From Mesorhizobium sangaii (lineage in GTDB: Bacteria > Pseudomonadota > Alphaproteobacteria > Rhizobiales > Rhizobiaceae), in contig NZ_JACHEF010000005.1 of NCBI RefSeq assembly GCF_014207355.1, forward strand, positions 186,001 to 250,000: DNA of 64,000 nucleotides. Direction: 5' to 3'. The position numbers were made by a program, and so were the translations under genes. How positions within the stretch are numbered: position 1 is the first letter of the stretch; each line of letters begins with the position of its first letter. The notes under the pieces are model-generated. The model had not been told where the DNA came from and did not search any database. It worked only from the letters and a program-made list of their open reading frames with translations. This document shows, piece by piece, positions 8,919 to 17,844 of this stretch.

Positions 8919-9683
8919 CTCATCGGGGTCCATGTGCACGACGTGCCTGTCCTCGGGATAGGCCAGACTGTTGACGTCGGCGACATATTCGGAGAACGCC
9001 GCGATGCGCTCGGCTTGCAGGCGGTCATATTCGGCGGCGAAATTGCGATAGACCTTGGAGTGGCGGGGCATGTGGCCACGGTTCTGGCCGAGAATGTCGT
9101 CGGCAAACAGATATTGCGCGTCGCAGCCGGTGCCCGCCCCCATCGACAGCATGATCAGCGACGTCCGCTCCGAGATCGCCTTTGCCACCTCGACCGGCAC
9201 CACTTCGATCTCGGCGCCGATGGCGCCGGCAGCCTCAAGTTGCTTCACCGCTGCGAAGACCTCCATGGCCGTGTCCGCGGTCTTGCCGACCGCCTTGAAG
9301 CCGCCCGTCCAGGTGGCACGTGACGGGATGAGACCGACGTGACCGATGACCGGGATGGCATCATCGGCCATCCGCTTGATCGTGGGGTAGCCGGCGCTGC
9401 AATAGACCGCGTCGGCGCCAGCCTTGTAGAGTCGGAAAGCCCAGCGCAGGAAATCGTCCGCCGTGCCGATCTCGAAGAAATTCTCCCCCGGCATGGTGAA
9501 CAGGCTGGGGGCTGCGTCGCGGTATTGCGGGTTGAGCACCAGATCGGGCGGCACCGAGACGATGTCGACCCCTGCCCGTTCGGCGGCCTCGGCCTCGTCC
9601 ATCGTCAACACGCGCAGCATGGTCAGCTGGCGCTTGCCCTTCATGGCGCGCAGGTCCGCCACCGTTGGTCTTTTTCGGCTCAT
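8883..9683 (-). CDS. Ketopantoate hydroxymethyltransferase (PanB)-like TIM-barrel protein
   Basis: A 266-residue protein with the PanB core order: AGVDIVSVPPDLV, AGADAVYCSAGYPTIKRM, IPVIGHVGLIPSRATWTGG, EIEVVPVEVAKAI (position of the catalytic Glu) and SMGAGTGCDAQYLFADDILG. The N-terminal part diverges from true PanB, which suggests a related one-carbon or retro-aldol reaction rather than pantothenate synthesis. It is the last gene of the long leftward operon and its 3' end overlaps the convergent lyase gene by 36 bases. The start is supported by AGAGGAA nine bases upstream. Confidence 0.75.
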   Translation of the reverse strand: MSRKRPTVADLRAMKGKRQLTMLRVLTMDEAEAAERAGVDIVSVPPDLVLNPQYRDAAPSLFTMPGENFFEIGTADDFLRWAFRLYKAGADAVYCSAGYPTIKRMADDAIPVIGHVGLIPSRATWTGGFKAVGKTADTAMEVFAAVKQLEAAGAIGAEIEVVPVEVAKAISERTSLIMLSMGAGTGCDAQYLFADDILGQNRGHMPRHSKVYRNFAAEYDRLQAERIAAFSEYVADVNSLAYPEDRHVVHMDPDELRLFLDKVGRA

Positions 9684-9716
9684 CGAAAGAATTCCTCTGT
9701 TACGTGCGGCAGCAGG

Positions 9717-10031
9717 TCAGCCGACCTGGATCATCACTTTGCCAGCCTCGACCCTCACTGGATAGGTCTTGAGGTTGACGCACACCGGCGCACCCTTGGC
9801 GGCACCAGTCTTGTAGTTGAAGCGGCCATTGTGCTTGGGGCATTCGATAATGTCGTCCATCACCAGCCCGTCAGCCAGATGCGACTTCTCATGCGTGCAG
9901 TACCCGTCGGTGGCGAAGAACTCGTCATCCGGGCTGCGATAGATGGCGAAGGTGCGACCGCCATGGTCAAAGCGGATGACGTCCTCTTCCTCGACATCAT
10001 CGACGCCACACGCTTCAACCCAGCCGGCCAT
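9717..10031 (-). CDS. Rieske [2Fe-2S] ferredoxin, MocE-like
   Basis: A 104-residue single-domain Rieske protein with both cluster motifs, CTH in DGYCTHEKSHL and CPKH in IECPKHNGRFNY. It is encoded directly upstream of the PanB-like gene and 17 bases downstream of a membrane desaturase-like oxygenase. That pair matches MocE and MocD, which with the reductase MocF demethylate the rhizopine 3-O-methyl-scyllo-inosamine in Sinorhizobium. AGGAG sits seven bases before the ATG. It should pass electrons to the di-iron enzyme; no ferredoxin reductase gene is visible nearby. Confidence 0.88.
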   Translation of the reverse strand: MAGWVEACGVDDVEEEDVIRFDHGGRTFAIYRSPDDEFFATDGYCTHEKSHLADGLVMDDIIECPKHNGRFNYKTGAAKGAPVCVNLKTYPVRVEAGKVMIQVG

Positions 10032-10048
10032 CTTGTTTCTCCTGCAAT

Positions 10049-11140
10049 CTATTCCGCTGCCGCCGGGACGGTCAGCTCATGGAACTCGTCGCGGTACGGT
10101 CGCGCCGTCGGTGGCAGCTCACGTTTTAGGAAATAGTCCTCGTACTGGAGCTGCTTGATCAGCACCGGCCAGACCTCGCGATAGGCATGCCACATCGAAG
10201 GGTTCGGCTCCGGCAGATCATGCTTGATCAGTTCATGCAGCTTCGGCAGCGCATGATAGGGCACCATCGGAAACATGTGATGCTCGACGTGGTAGTTCAT
10301 GTTCCAGTAGATGAAGCGGCTGATCGGGTTCATGGTGACGGTACGCGTGTTCAGCCGATGATCGGTCACATTGTCGGCCAGCCCGATATGCTGCAGGAGC
10401 CCGGTCAGTACCATGTGCCAGCTGCCGTAAAGGCGCGGCAGGCCGATCAGTACCAGCGGCAGGAACGACCAGAGGTAGAGCGCCAGCGCAATCGCAGCGA
10501 GATAGATGCCGATATGCCAGCGCGCGGCGATCACCGCCTTGTGCTGTTCCATCTCCGGCACGAAGCTCTTCTCGCCCGGTGAGAGGTTGCCGAACGCATT
10601 GCGCAGCAGTGTCGGCAGCGAATAGCGGTAATCGAGGACGCCGGTGAAGGCAAGTGCGGCGCGCAAGAGGTCCGGCGGTCGCATCACCGCGATCTCGGCG
10701 TCGCGACCGACGATGATCGTGTCGGTGTGATGGCGGGCGTGGCTCCAGCGCCAGGTCACCGGATTGCGCATCAGCATGAAGCTGGCGATCTGGTAGACGA
10801 CGTCGTTCATCCAGCGTGTGCGGAAGGCGGTGCCGTGGCCGCATTCATGCCAGCGCGAGTCGCTGGATGAACCGTAAAGCACGCCGTAGACAAAGAAGAA
10901 CGGCACGCACCACCATGAACCCCAGAACCAGATGCCGCCGGCAGCCGAGCCCAATATGGCGGCGATCCAGATGATGGTGTCGCGGATCGCCGGCCCGTCG
11001 GAGCGCTGCATCAGTTCCTTCATCGTCTTGCGCGGCACATCGGTGTGATACCACTCGGCCGAGGCCAGCCCGGTCTCGATCGCGATCCGCGTGCTTTCGC
11101 CGACCAGGCTGTAGTCGCGCTTCATCTTGACCGTCGCCAT
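10049..11140 (-). CDS. Membrane fatty-acid-desaturase-type di-iron oxygenase, MocD-like
   Basis: A 363-residue protein with the three histidine boxes of the membrane desaturase/hydroxylase superfamily: HECGH, HARHH and HVEHH. Hydrophobic helix pairs separate the boxes. I chose the ATG at 11140 (MATVKMKRDYSL) because GGGAGG lies just upstream; the ATG at 11164 would overlap the preceding gene. Together with the Rieske protein it should hydroxylate or oxidatively demethylate a small cytoplasmic substrate. The MocD-like assignment follows from the gene pairing; the substrate is unknown. Confidence 0.85.
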   Translation of the reverse strand: MATVKMKRDYSLVGESTRIAIETGLASAEWYHTDVPRKTMKELMQRSDGPAIRDTIIWIAAILGSAAGGIWFWGSWWCVPFFFVYGVLYGSSSDSRWHECGHGTAFRTRWMNDVVYQIASFMLMRNPVTWRWSHARHHTDTIIVGRDAEIAVMRPPDLLRAALAFTGVLDYRYSLPTLLRNAFGNLSPGEKSFVPEMEQHKAVIAARWHIGIYLAAIALALYLWSFLPLVLIGLPRLYGSWHMVLTGLLQHIGLADNVTDHRLNTRTVTMNPISRFIYWNMNYHVEHHMFPMVPYHALPKLHELIKHDLPEPNPSMWHAYREVWPVLIKQLQYEDYFLKRELPPTARPYRDEFHELTVPAAAE

Positions 11141-11160
11141 CGTCGCCTCCCGTGCGGTCC

Positions 11161-12075
11161 TCAAAGGCCGTTGGCGCGGAATTTTCCATCGAGGAATGTC
11201 TTGGCGCGTGGCACATCGTCCTCGGTCAGATGCTCGATGATGACCGGAATGTTCGGGTGCTTTTCGCTGAGCCGCTTGAGATAAAGATCATAGTTGAGCG
11301 AACCGAGGCCGGGCGCAGGCAATTCGATCTCGCCGACGCCGCGAAAGGTAAGGCCTTCCGAAGCATTGTCATCGCCAATGTCGGCGTGCTTCTCCGACTT
11401 GTCGCTGCCGGAGCGCTTCACGTCCTTGGCATGCGCGATCCTGATCTTGTCGGTCAGCGTGTCGAACACCTGGTTCAGCACCTGGTCCATGCGGTCGATG
11501 TTGTGCGCCTCGAAATAATTGGTCGGGTCCATCAGCAGGCCAAGGCCGGGATGGTCGACCTGCGCGAACATCTTGACCGTTTCCTCGACTGAGCCGACGA
11601 CATTGTTGACATAGGTTTCAAGCAGGAAGACCGCCCCATGGTCATAGGCCGTCTGGGCAAGGTCGGAGATCACCTTGCGGCATTCCTCGAATCCTTCCTC
11701 GGTCTTGTTCCTGGGATGGTGCACCCAATCGGATTCGGTGTTGTAGGTGCCAGTTTCCGCGATCACGTAAGGCGAGCCGAATTCGCGCGCGTTGCGGATG
11801 ATCTCCTTGAGATAGCCGACGCGTTTCTCGCGCTCGACCTTGTCCGGGTGGATGATGTTGGTGTAGCCGGAAATGCAGCAGACCGGCAGATTGTGGTCGC
11901 GGAACGTGTCCCGCACAGTCCTCGCCTTATCCCTGGTAATCTGCCCAGCCGACAGGTCGATATCCCTGAAATGCAGGTCGAGTTGTACCGTGTTGAAGTC
12001 GAGCGCGCGAATGCGCTTCGCGACCTCCTCCAGGTCATAGGGGAAATAGCCGGTGAAGATACCCGCCTGCATCAT
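11161..12075 (-). CDS. Sugar phosphate isomerase/epimerase-type TIM-barrel protein
   Basis: A 304-residue AP-endonuclease-family-2 barrel (IolE/MocC-like superfamily): FPYDLEEVAKRIRALDFNTV at strand 1, PVCCISGYTNIIHP, a metal-ligand Glu in IAETGTYN, ETYVNN, LLMDPTNYFE, AHAKDV and a C-terminal PVIIEHL. These Glu/Asp/His positions match the divalent-metal site of xylose-isomerase-like barrels. It lies 20 bases upstream of the desaturase gene. Probable role: epimerisation, isomerisation or dehydration of a sugar, inosose or related polyol. Two adjacent Met codons make 12075 or 12072 the start. Confidence 0.85.
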   Translation of the reverse strand: MMQAGIFTGYFPYDLEEVAKRIRALDFNTVQLDLHFRDIDLSAGQITRDKARTVRDTFRDHNLPVCCISGYTNIIHPDKVEREKRVGYLKEIIRNAREFGSPYVIAETGTYNTESDWVHHPRNKTEEGFEECRKVISDLAQTAYDHGAVFLLETYVNNVVGSVEETVKMFAQVDHPGLGLLMDPTNYFEAHNIDRMDQVLNQVFDTLTDKIRIAHAKDVKRSGSDKSEKHADIGDDNASEGLTFRGVGEIELPAPGLGSLNYDLYLKRLSEKHPNIPVIIEHLTEDDVPRAKTFLDGKFRANGL

Positions 12076-12132
12076 GATGTGAACTCCTCCCGGTAAGCGA
12101 TTCAGCCGCCACGCTATTCGGCGACCAGATGT

Positions 12133-13221
12133 TCAGTCGATCGAGATCTCGGACAGCTTGACCGTGCGGCCCTCCGCCATGGAGCGGTAGCCAGCTTCGA
12201 CCAGCGCCATGGTCTTGACGTTGTCGGCGACCGACAGCGCCGGTGGCGTGTCCGTCTTCACCGCGTGCTGCAGCTGTTCCATCACGCCGATGAAGGCATG
12301 CGGGAACCACATCGTGTCCCAGTTGGGCGTCACCCACTCGCCGCCCGTTGTCTCGGTCGAGGCATAGGTCAGCGTCGAAGCCACGCCCGTCGGCCAGCCG
12401 ATCGTGCCCTTGGCGACACCCCTGGTGCCGTCGACGCGCCAATTGATGTGCTGGTCGTCGCGATAGCCCTGCTCGCGCGGGCCGGACCAGACATCCTCCA
12501 GCGAAACGGCGAGCACCCTGGAGGGGAACCGAAGCGTCGACACGGTGATGCCGTCGGAATGGTCGAATTTCGTGCGCGGGTCCTTGCGTGTCAGCGTCGT
12601 GATCTCCTGCGGATCGCCGAACAGGAAACGCAACACGTCGAGATGGTGCACGCTCATATTGGCGAGCGTCAGCCGGTCGTAGCCGGCGAGGAAAGACTGC
12701 CAGTGCGGAATCGCGTGCATGTCGATCTGCGCGAAGACGATGTCGCCCAAAGCGCCACTGTCGATGATCTGTTTCAAGACGCGTATCGACTGGTCGTAGC
12801 GCATATTCTGGTTGACCGACAGGATCTTGCCGGACCTTGCTGCCTCGTCGCGCAGCCGGACCGCTTCCTCGACCGACAGCGCCAGCGGCTTCTGCGCCAG
12901 GATCGCCTTGATGTGTGGCTGCTTCAGCGCGTGACGGATGAGAGCCGGCTGCTGGTCGGGCGGAAAGGCAAGGTCGACGATCTCGACGTTGGGATCCTCG
13001 ATCAATTGCTCGGGCGTATCGTGAACGATCGGAATATTCCAGCGCCTGGCCACCTTCTCGGCGCTGGCCTTCGTCCGCGAGGCGATCGCAACCACCGGGA
13101 AGCCGGCTTGTGCATAGGCGGCGAGATGGCATTCGGCCATGATCATGCCGGCACCGACGCAGCCGATCCGGTATTCCCTGGTGCGAATCTTCACATCCGG
13201 CTCGAAATCCGTGCCTGCCAT
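12133..13221 (-). CDS. Gfo/Idh/MocA family NAD(P)-dependent oxidoreductase
   Basis: A 362-residue protein beginning MAGTDFEPDVKIRTREYRIG; GGAGGA lies five bases upstream, favouring this ATG over one at 13245. The Rossmann motif GCVGAGMIMAECHLAAYAQA is followed by VVAIASRTKASAEKVARRW and the family EKP-like motif AQKPLALSVEEA. The C-terminal alpha/beta domain carries HHLDVLRFLFGD. It should oxidise or reduce a cyclitol or sugar carbonyl. It precedes the TIM-barrel gene, the usual partner of MocA/IolG-type dehydrogenases. Confidence 0.88.
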   Translation of the reverse strand: MAGTDFEPDVKIRTREYRIGCVGAGMIMAECHLAAYAQAGFPVVAIASRTKASAEKVARRWNIPIVHDTPEQLIEDPNVEIVDLAFPPDQQPALIRHALKQPHIKAILAQKPLALSVEEAVRLRDEAARSGKILSVNQNMRYDQSIRVLKQIIDSGALGDIVFAQIDMHAIPHWQSFLAGYDRLTLANMSVHHLDVLRFLFGDPQEITTLTRKDPRTKFDHSDGITVSTLRFPSRVLAVSLEDVWSGPREQGYRDDQHINWRVDGTRGVAKGTIGWPTGVASTLTYASTETTGGEWVTPNWDTMWFPHAFIGVMEQLQHAVKTDTPPALSVADNVKTMALVEAGYRSMAEGRTVKLSEISID

Positions 13222-13335
13222 CCATTCCTCCCTGGAGGACAGCATATAGCGCCACGGCTTGCCGGTCAGCCAAGGCCGGCACCATCATTTCCCATCACCG
13301 CCGTCATCAGCGACACCAATCACTGGGGGCAGCAG

Positions 13336-13779
13336 CTATTGGGCTTTTTGGATGATCGCCTCGCCCTCCTCACCAACACGGATGGCGATCCGGTCGCCGG
13401 AAACGATCCCCGCAATGTCGCAGACCACCAGCGGCATGTGGATGTCGTAGAGAAACTCGGCGACGATCCCCCCCACTGCCAGGATCGGGTCGGGCCGCTC
13501 CAGAAGGATACCCGCCGGCGCCGTACCCCGGCGGATCGCTTCGGCCAGGACAGACGACGAGGAGGACGACCCTCGCCCGCTCGGCATGACCAGGATCTTG
13601 CCGGCGACATTCTGGCCCAGCCCAGGATGCGAATGGTCTATGATTTCACCCGTCTCGGCGTCGATGCCGCCCCAGAAACTGAGCGGCTGAGAGAACACCA
13701 AAGCCGCGCCATCGGCCTCACCGGCGAGTTGGAAAGTGCCTGGCCGATCGACGGCGTCCTTTGCCACCGGCTGCGTCAT
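13336..13779 (-). CDS. Aconitase X small (swivel, DUF126) subunit
   Basis: A 147-residue swivel domain beginning MTQPVAKDAVDRPGTFQLAG. Diagnostic features are FWGGIDAETGEIIDHSHPGL, the glycine/serine loop MPSGRGSSSSSSVL and PLVVCD. Its ATG overlaps the TGA of the large-subunit gene (ATGA), so the two chains form a split-type AcnX. In characterised bacterial AcnX enzymes the small subunit closes over the active site of cis-3-hydroxy-L-proline dehydratase. Confidence 0.9.
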   Translation of the reverse strand: MTQPVAKDAVDRPGTFQLAGEADGAALVFSQPLSFWGGIDAETGEIIDHSHPGLGQNVAGKILVMPSGRGSSSSSSVLAEAIRRGTAPAGILLERPDPILAVGGIVAEFLYDIHMPLVVCDIAGIVSGDRIAIRVGEEGEAIIQKAQ

Positions 13780-15026
13780 GAGGCACCCCGCACGACGTGT
13801 CCGGCCGCGGCTGAGCGGATGCAATCCCTCATCTCGGCGAAGGCGACGGACACACCGATATTGCCCGGTGCGTAATGCGCCCATTTGCCGGAATTGGTCA
13901 TCACCACGCCGTCGAGACGCTCGAGGATCGAGGTGACATAGGTGCAGGTGTCGGCGACCGGGATCAAGCCGAACGCCTCCATGCCAGCCAGCGCGCCCTC
14001 CTCCTGCAATCGGGTCAGCGTCGCGCGACCGGTGTTGACATAGATCGGGATACGCCTGCCTGGCGCAATTTCGCGCAGCATCGGCAACAGGCGCATCCAT
14101 TCCTCATGCGAGAAATGCGGTGTGCCCAGCGACACGGCCGCCACCGGCGCGCCATCGCGCACGGTCGATAGCCTAGCCAGCGCTTGATCGACGTCGGCGC
14201 GGCTGATGCGGATCGTTGCCTCTGGCGCATGGCCCTGGAACGCCTCGTCGAGCGTGCTTGCTTCCGGCGTGATGCCGACCGCATGGAACAACGCCACCGC
14301 GCCGGTGGTTGCCGCAGAGGCGCCCAGTGCCTTCAATTGGTCCTCGTCACGCGGTTGTGGCAGGCCGGCGACCACCGGAATCCGATCGCCGCTCGCCTGC
14401 CCGATGAATAGGCCGACGCCGACGAACAGGCTGTCGCTCGGTTCCGGATCAGGAACGGCCAGTTCGAACAGAATGCGGCCGCGCCGGTTCTCGCTCAGTT
14501 GCAGGCCCCAGGCCGGCGCACGCCCGGTCATGGCGCAGCAGAGGTCGATGAAATCGCCATAGCGGTTGGTGCGCGCGCCGACAACCGAATTGGCAAAGAC
14601 GATGGCGTTGGATTCACCCCATGCGATCTGCTCGCCGAAGCCCGGCCGGAACCGCGTCTGATAGGGTGCGCAGGTGAACGTCGCCTGGCAGCCGAGTTCA
14701 AGATGCGCCCTCATCAGCCGCCGAGCCGGCACTTCCTCCGCCGCCGGCATCTTCACCATGCCGGGATGGATGAGATCGAACGAACCGACATTGAGCGTCG
14801 TCGGCACCTGGACACGGCCACCACCCTCGACCAGCCGTTCGACGAAATCGAGCCCGGCCTTGCCGTGGTAAAGGCAACCATCGATATGGGCGCCGGCAAT
14901 GTCGAGCAGGCTCGGCGCCCCAACCGCATTGGAAAACGCGACCAGGATCTTCATCGCAGCGGCTGCGGACGGACCCTGCTCGCCATCGAGCATCGACTGA
15001 TCCCGCCCACTCAGTTCCAAGGTCAT
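13776..15026 (-). CDS. Aconitase X large (catalytic, DUF521) subunit; putative cis-3-hydroxyproline dehydratase-type enzyme
   Basis: A 416-residue AcnX catalytic chain. Family landmarks are LDGEQGPSAAAAMKILVAFS, AHIDGCLYHG, a tetrad around LGCQATFTCAPYQT, GESNAIVFANSVVGARTNRY, LSENRRGRILF and ADTCTYV; several Cys are available as Fe-S ligands. Known members dehydrate cis-3-hydroxy-L-proline to delta1-pyrroline-2-carboxylate, or phosphomevalonate in archaea. An ornithine-cyclodeaminase-family reductase is encoded 6 kb away, supporting an imino-acid route, but the Moc-like enzymes next door point to a more complex substrate. Confidence 0.88.
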   Translation of the reverse strand: MTLELSGRDQSMLDGEQGPSAAAAMKILVAFSNAVGAPSLLDIAGAHIDGCLYHGKAGLDFVERLVEGGGRVQVPTTLNVGSFDLIHPGMVKMPAAEEVPARRLMRAHLELGCQATFTCAPYQTRFRPGFGEQIAWGESNAIVFANSVVGARTNRYGDFIDLCCAMTGRAPAWGLQLSENRRGRILFELAVPDPEPSDSLFVGVGLFIGQASGDRIPVVAGLPQPRDEDQLKALGASAATTGAVALFHAVGITPEASTLDEAFQGHAPEATIRISRADVDQALARLSTVRDGAPVAAVSLGTPHFSHEEWMRLLPMLREIAPGRRIPIYVNTGRATLTRLQEEGALAGMEAFGLIPVADTCTYVTSILERLDGVVMTNSGKWAHYAPGNIGVSVAFAEMRDCIRSAAAGHVVRGAS

Positions 15027-15096
15027 CGCAGCTCCGGACTCTTGCCCGGCTATGCTGTCCCTGATTGCGAACGGTCTGGCAAGACCCGTTGCAGTC

Positions 15097-16164
15097 TCAA
15101 CTCGCGGCGATCAGCACCGTGCTCTCCGGCGACCAGCGCAGCACCACGTCCTGGCCCTCCGACAGCCGCTCGATGCCGGTGTTCTGCACAATGACCTTCA
15201 GCGTCTGGCCGGCACGGTCGACGAAATACGTGCTGTTGTTGCCGGCGAAGATGCGCTTGGAAACCTGACCCTTGAGCACGTTCGTGTCGGTGGCATTGGA
15301 AACCCCGGCATCGGTGGCAATGCGGATGCGTTCAGGCCGCACGGCGCAGCTCGCCTTGGCGCCAGCTGCAAGCGTCGCGCCCGCGCCCGCGGCGATCGCC
15401 GTGCCGTCCGCCAGCAGGATGCCGCTGCCCGTTGCGTCGCCGCGAAAGATGTTGGCGTCGCCGAGGAAAGTGGCGGCGAACTCGCTCTTTGGCCGGTCAT
15501 AAATCTCTTCCGGCGGCCCTTCCTGCACCAGCCTGCCGTCGCGCAAGATGCCGATGCGGTCGCTCATCGTCAGCGCCTCTTCCTGGTCGTGGGTGACGAA
15601 GATGGTGGTGATGCCGATCTCGCGCTGGATGCGCTTCAGTTCGATCTGCATGTCGACGCGCAGCGCCTTGTCGAGCGCGCCGAGCGGCTCATCGAGAAGC
15701 AGCACGCGCGGCTTGGTGACGATGGCCCGCGCCAGCGCCACCCGCTGGCGCTGACCGCCCGACAGTTGGTGCGGCCGGCGTCCACCGAGCTTGCCGAGTT
15801 GCACAAGATCGAGCGCGCCCTGCACCTCGGCGGCAATCACCGCCTTGGCCTCGCCGCGCACCGACAGGCCGAAGGCGACATTGTCGGCGACGCTCATATT
15901 GGGAAACAGCGCATAGTTCTGGAACACCATGCCGATGCGCCGCTTCTCGACCGGCACCCGCTCGACGCTCTCGCCGCCGATGGCAATGCGGCCAGAGTCT
16001 GGAAAGTCGAACCCGGCGATCTGGCGCAGCAGCGTGGTCTTGCCGCTGCCCGACGGCCCAAGCAGCGCGTAGAAGCCACCATCGGCGAAATCGATGGAGA
16101 CATCGTCCAGCGCCTTGTGCGCGCCGAAGCTGCGCGAGACATTCGATACCTGCACGCCGGCCAT
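15097..16164 (-). CDS. Spermidine/putrescine-type ABC transporter ATP-binding protein
   Basis: A 355-residue ATPase: Walker A GPSGSGKTTLLRQIAG, Q-loop MVFQNYALFPNMSVADNV, signature LSGGQRQRVALARA, Walker B VLLLDEPLGALD and switch histidine VTHDQEEAL, then a C-terminal TOBE domain. The true start at 16164 (MAGVQVSNVSRSFGAHKALD) overlaps the stop of the permease gene by one base. It energises uptake by the two permeases and binding protein encoded upstream. PotA/AfuC-type ATPases are not substrate diagnostic. Confidence 0.92.
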   Translation of the reverse strand: MAGVQVSNVSRSFGAHKALDDVSIDFADGGFYALLGPSGSGKTTLLRQIAGFDFPDSGRIAIGGESVERVPVEKRRIGMVFQNYALFPNMSVADNVAFGLSVRGEAKAVIAAEVQGALDLVQLGKLGGRRPHQLSGGQRQRVALARAIVTKPRVLLLDEPLGALDKALRVDMQIELKRIQREIGITTIFVTHDQEEALTMSDRIGILRDGRLVQEGPPEEIYDRPKSEFAATFLGDANIFRGDATGSGILLADGTAIAAGAGATLAAGAKASCAVRPERIRIATDAGVSNATDTNVLKGQVSKRIFAGNNSTYFVDRAGQTLKVIVQNTGIERLSEGQDVVLRWSPESTVLIAAS

Positions 16165-16952
16165 TATTTCTCTCCGCCGAATTTGAAGAAGCGCGCCGTG
16201 AGCAGCATCAGCGCCATCGACACGACAATGATGATCGTCGAGACCGCGTTGATCTCGGGCGTGAAGCCCTTGCGGATCGCGGCGTAGATTTCGACCGGCA
16301 GCGTCGTCTGCCCCGGCGTAGCCAGGAAATAGGACACCACGAACTGGTCGAACGAGACGGCGAAGGCGAACAGCCCGCCGGCAATGACGCCGGGCATGAT
16401 CCACGGCAGCGTGACACGCCACGTCACTTGCCACTGGTTGGCGCCGAGCGAGCGCGCCGCCTCTTCCAGTTCCGGCGCGAAGGTCTGAAGCCGGGCTGAA
16501 ACGACGACGATGACATAGGGCAGCGCCAACGCCACATGGCCAAGCAGGATGGCATGCAGACCGCGGCCGATGCCGACGCCGAAGAAGAAGATCAGCATCG
16601 CCGTGCCGGTGATCAGCCACGGAATGGCGATCGGCGGGAAAAGCAGCGCCTGCAAGAATTTCTTGCCGCGAAATTCATAACGATAGAGCGCCAGCGATGC
16701 AGCCGAGCCAAGCACCGTGCAGATGACGGTGGCGATGACGGCGATCTCGACACTGTTCCAGGTGGCGGCGATCAACTGATCGTTCTGCCACAGCGATGCG
16801 TACCACTCCGTCGTCCATTCGAACGGCAGTTGGTAGAAGGGCGAGACGTTGAACGACATCAGCGCCATGATGATGATCGGCAGGTATAGGAAGGCGAGCA
16901 GCACCGAGATGTAGAGGCGGCCGAGCCATTCGAGGATGCGGGTCGTCGCCAT
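16164..16952 (-). CDS. Polyamine-type ABC transporter permease (PotC-like)
   Basis: A 262-residue inner-membrane protein with six predicted helices and the EAA cytoplasmic loop (ELEEAARSLGANQWQVTWRV) that docks on the ATPase. The start at 16952 (MATTRILEWLGRLY) overlaps the stop of the preceding permease gene by four bases. Confidence 0.92.
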   Translation of the reverse strand: MATTRILEWLGRLYISVLLAFLYLPIIIMALMSFNVSPFYQLPFEWTTEWYASLWQNDQLIAATWNSVEIAVIATVICTVLGSAASLALYRYEFRGKKFLQALLFPPIAIPWLITGTAMLIFFFGVGIGRGLHAILLGHVALALPYVIVVVSARLQTFAPELEEAARSLGANQWQVTWRVTLPWIMPGVIAGGLFAFAVSFDQFVVSYFLATPGQTTLPVEIYAAIRKGFTPEINAVSTIIIVVSMALMLLTARFFKFGGEK

Positions 16953-17815
16953 CAGGCCTCCCTCTTGAGCACTGGTGAGGCAGCCGCCAGGATCACCAGC
17001 ACGACGGCCAGCAGGATGAAGGAGAGCGCCGCACCCAGCGGCCAATTGAACACCGCGACGAACTGGTCCTCGATGACCGTGCCGTAGAAGGTGCCTGTGC
17101 GGCCGCCGAGGATGCGTGGCTCCATGAACGAGCCGACGACGGGTACGAATATGAGCGCCGCGCCCGCCACCAATCCGGGCATCGACAGCGGAATGATCAC
17201 CCGCTTCAGCACCTGCAGCCGCGAGGCGCCGAGCGAGCGTCCGGCCTCGATCAGCGAGTCGTCGATCGCCTGCAGAGTCAGGTAGCAGGTCAACACCATG
17301 TAGGGCACGTAGGAATGCACCAGCCCGATGATCACGGCCGGATAGGAATACATCAGGTCGATGTTGATCTTGAACGGCAGCACTGCGTTAAGCGCCGTAT
17401 CGAGGATGCCGCCTTCGCGCAGCACCATCGCCCAGGAAAAGATGCGCACCAGCCCGTTCGACCAGAACGGCAGGATGACGAGCAGGAAGATCGCCTCGCG
17501 GCTGCGGCCCTTCAGCACCTTGGCCAGCACGTAAGCCGCAGGATAACCGATAACGATGCACCACAGCGTCACTTCAAGGCCAAGCCGCAGCGAGGCCAGC
17601 AGCAGCGTCAGGTAGAGGCTTTGCGAGAAGAAGGCGGCGTAGTTGCCGAGCGTGAATGTCCACGGCTTCCCGGACAAGGGCAGCTCGGTCATGAAGGAGA
17701 AGAAGACCATGGCCGACAGCGGCAGGAAGATCGCCACCGTCAGCCAGAGATAGGCTGGCGCCAAGAGCGGCAATGCCGATCTCAGCCCGCTTCGCGACGC
17801 TGTCGCAGCTGCCAT
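16952..17815 (-). CDS. Polyamine-type ABC transporter permease (PotB-like)
   Basis: A 287-residue inner-membrane protein; N-terminal helix APAYLWLTVAIFLPLSAMVF and EAA loop SLIEAGRSLGASRLQVLKRV. It forms the channel with the PotC-like permease. A strong hairpin lies between it and the binding-protein gene upstream, probably setting the expression ratio. Confidence 0.92.
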   Translation of the reverse strand: MAAATASRSGLRSALPLLAPAYLWLTVAIFLPLSAMVFFSFMTELPLSGKPWTFTLGNYAAFFSQSLYLTLLLASLRLGLEVTLWCIVIGYPAAYVLAKVLKGRSREAIFLLVILPFWSNGLVRIFSWAMVLREGGILDTALNAVLPFKINIDLMYSYPAVIIGLVHSYVPYMVLTCYLTLQAIDDSLIEAGRSLGASRLQVLKRVIIPLSMPGLVAGAALIFVPVVGSFMEPRILGGRTGTFYGTVIEDQFVAVFNWPLGAALSFILLAVVLVILAAASPVLKREA

Positions 17816-17844
17816 GATACCCTCCTCCCCAGGATTGAAAGAAA

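Noticed and set aside
8883..9683. Calling the PanB-like gene a pantothenate biosynthesis enzyme
   Set aside because: The N-terminal part is divergent, no panC is adjacent and the operon is catabolic in character.
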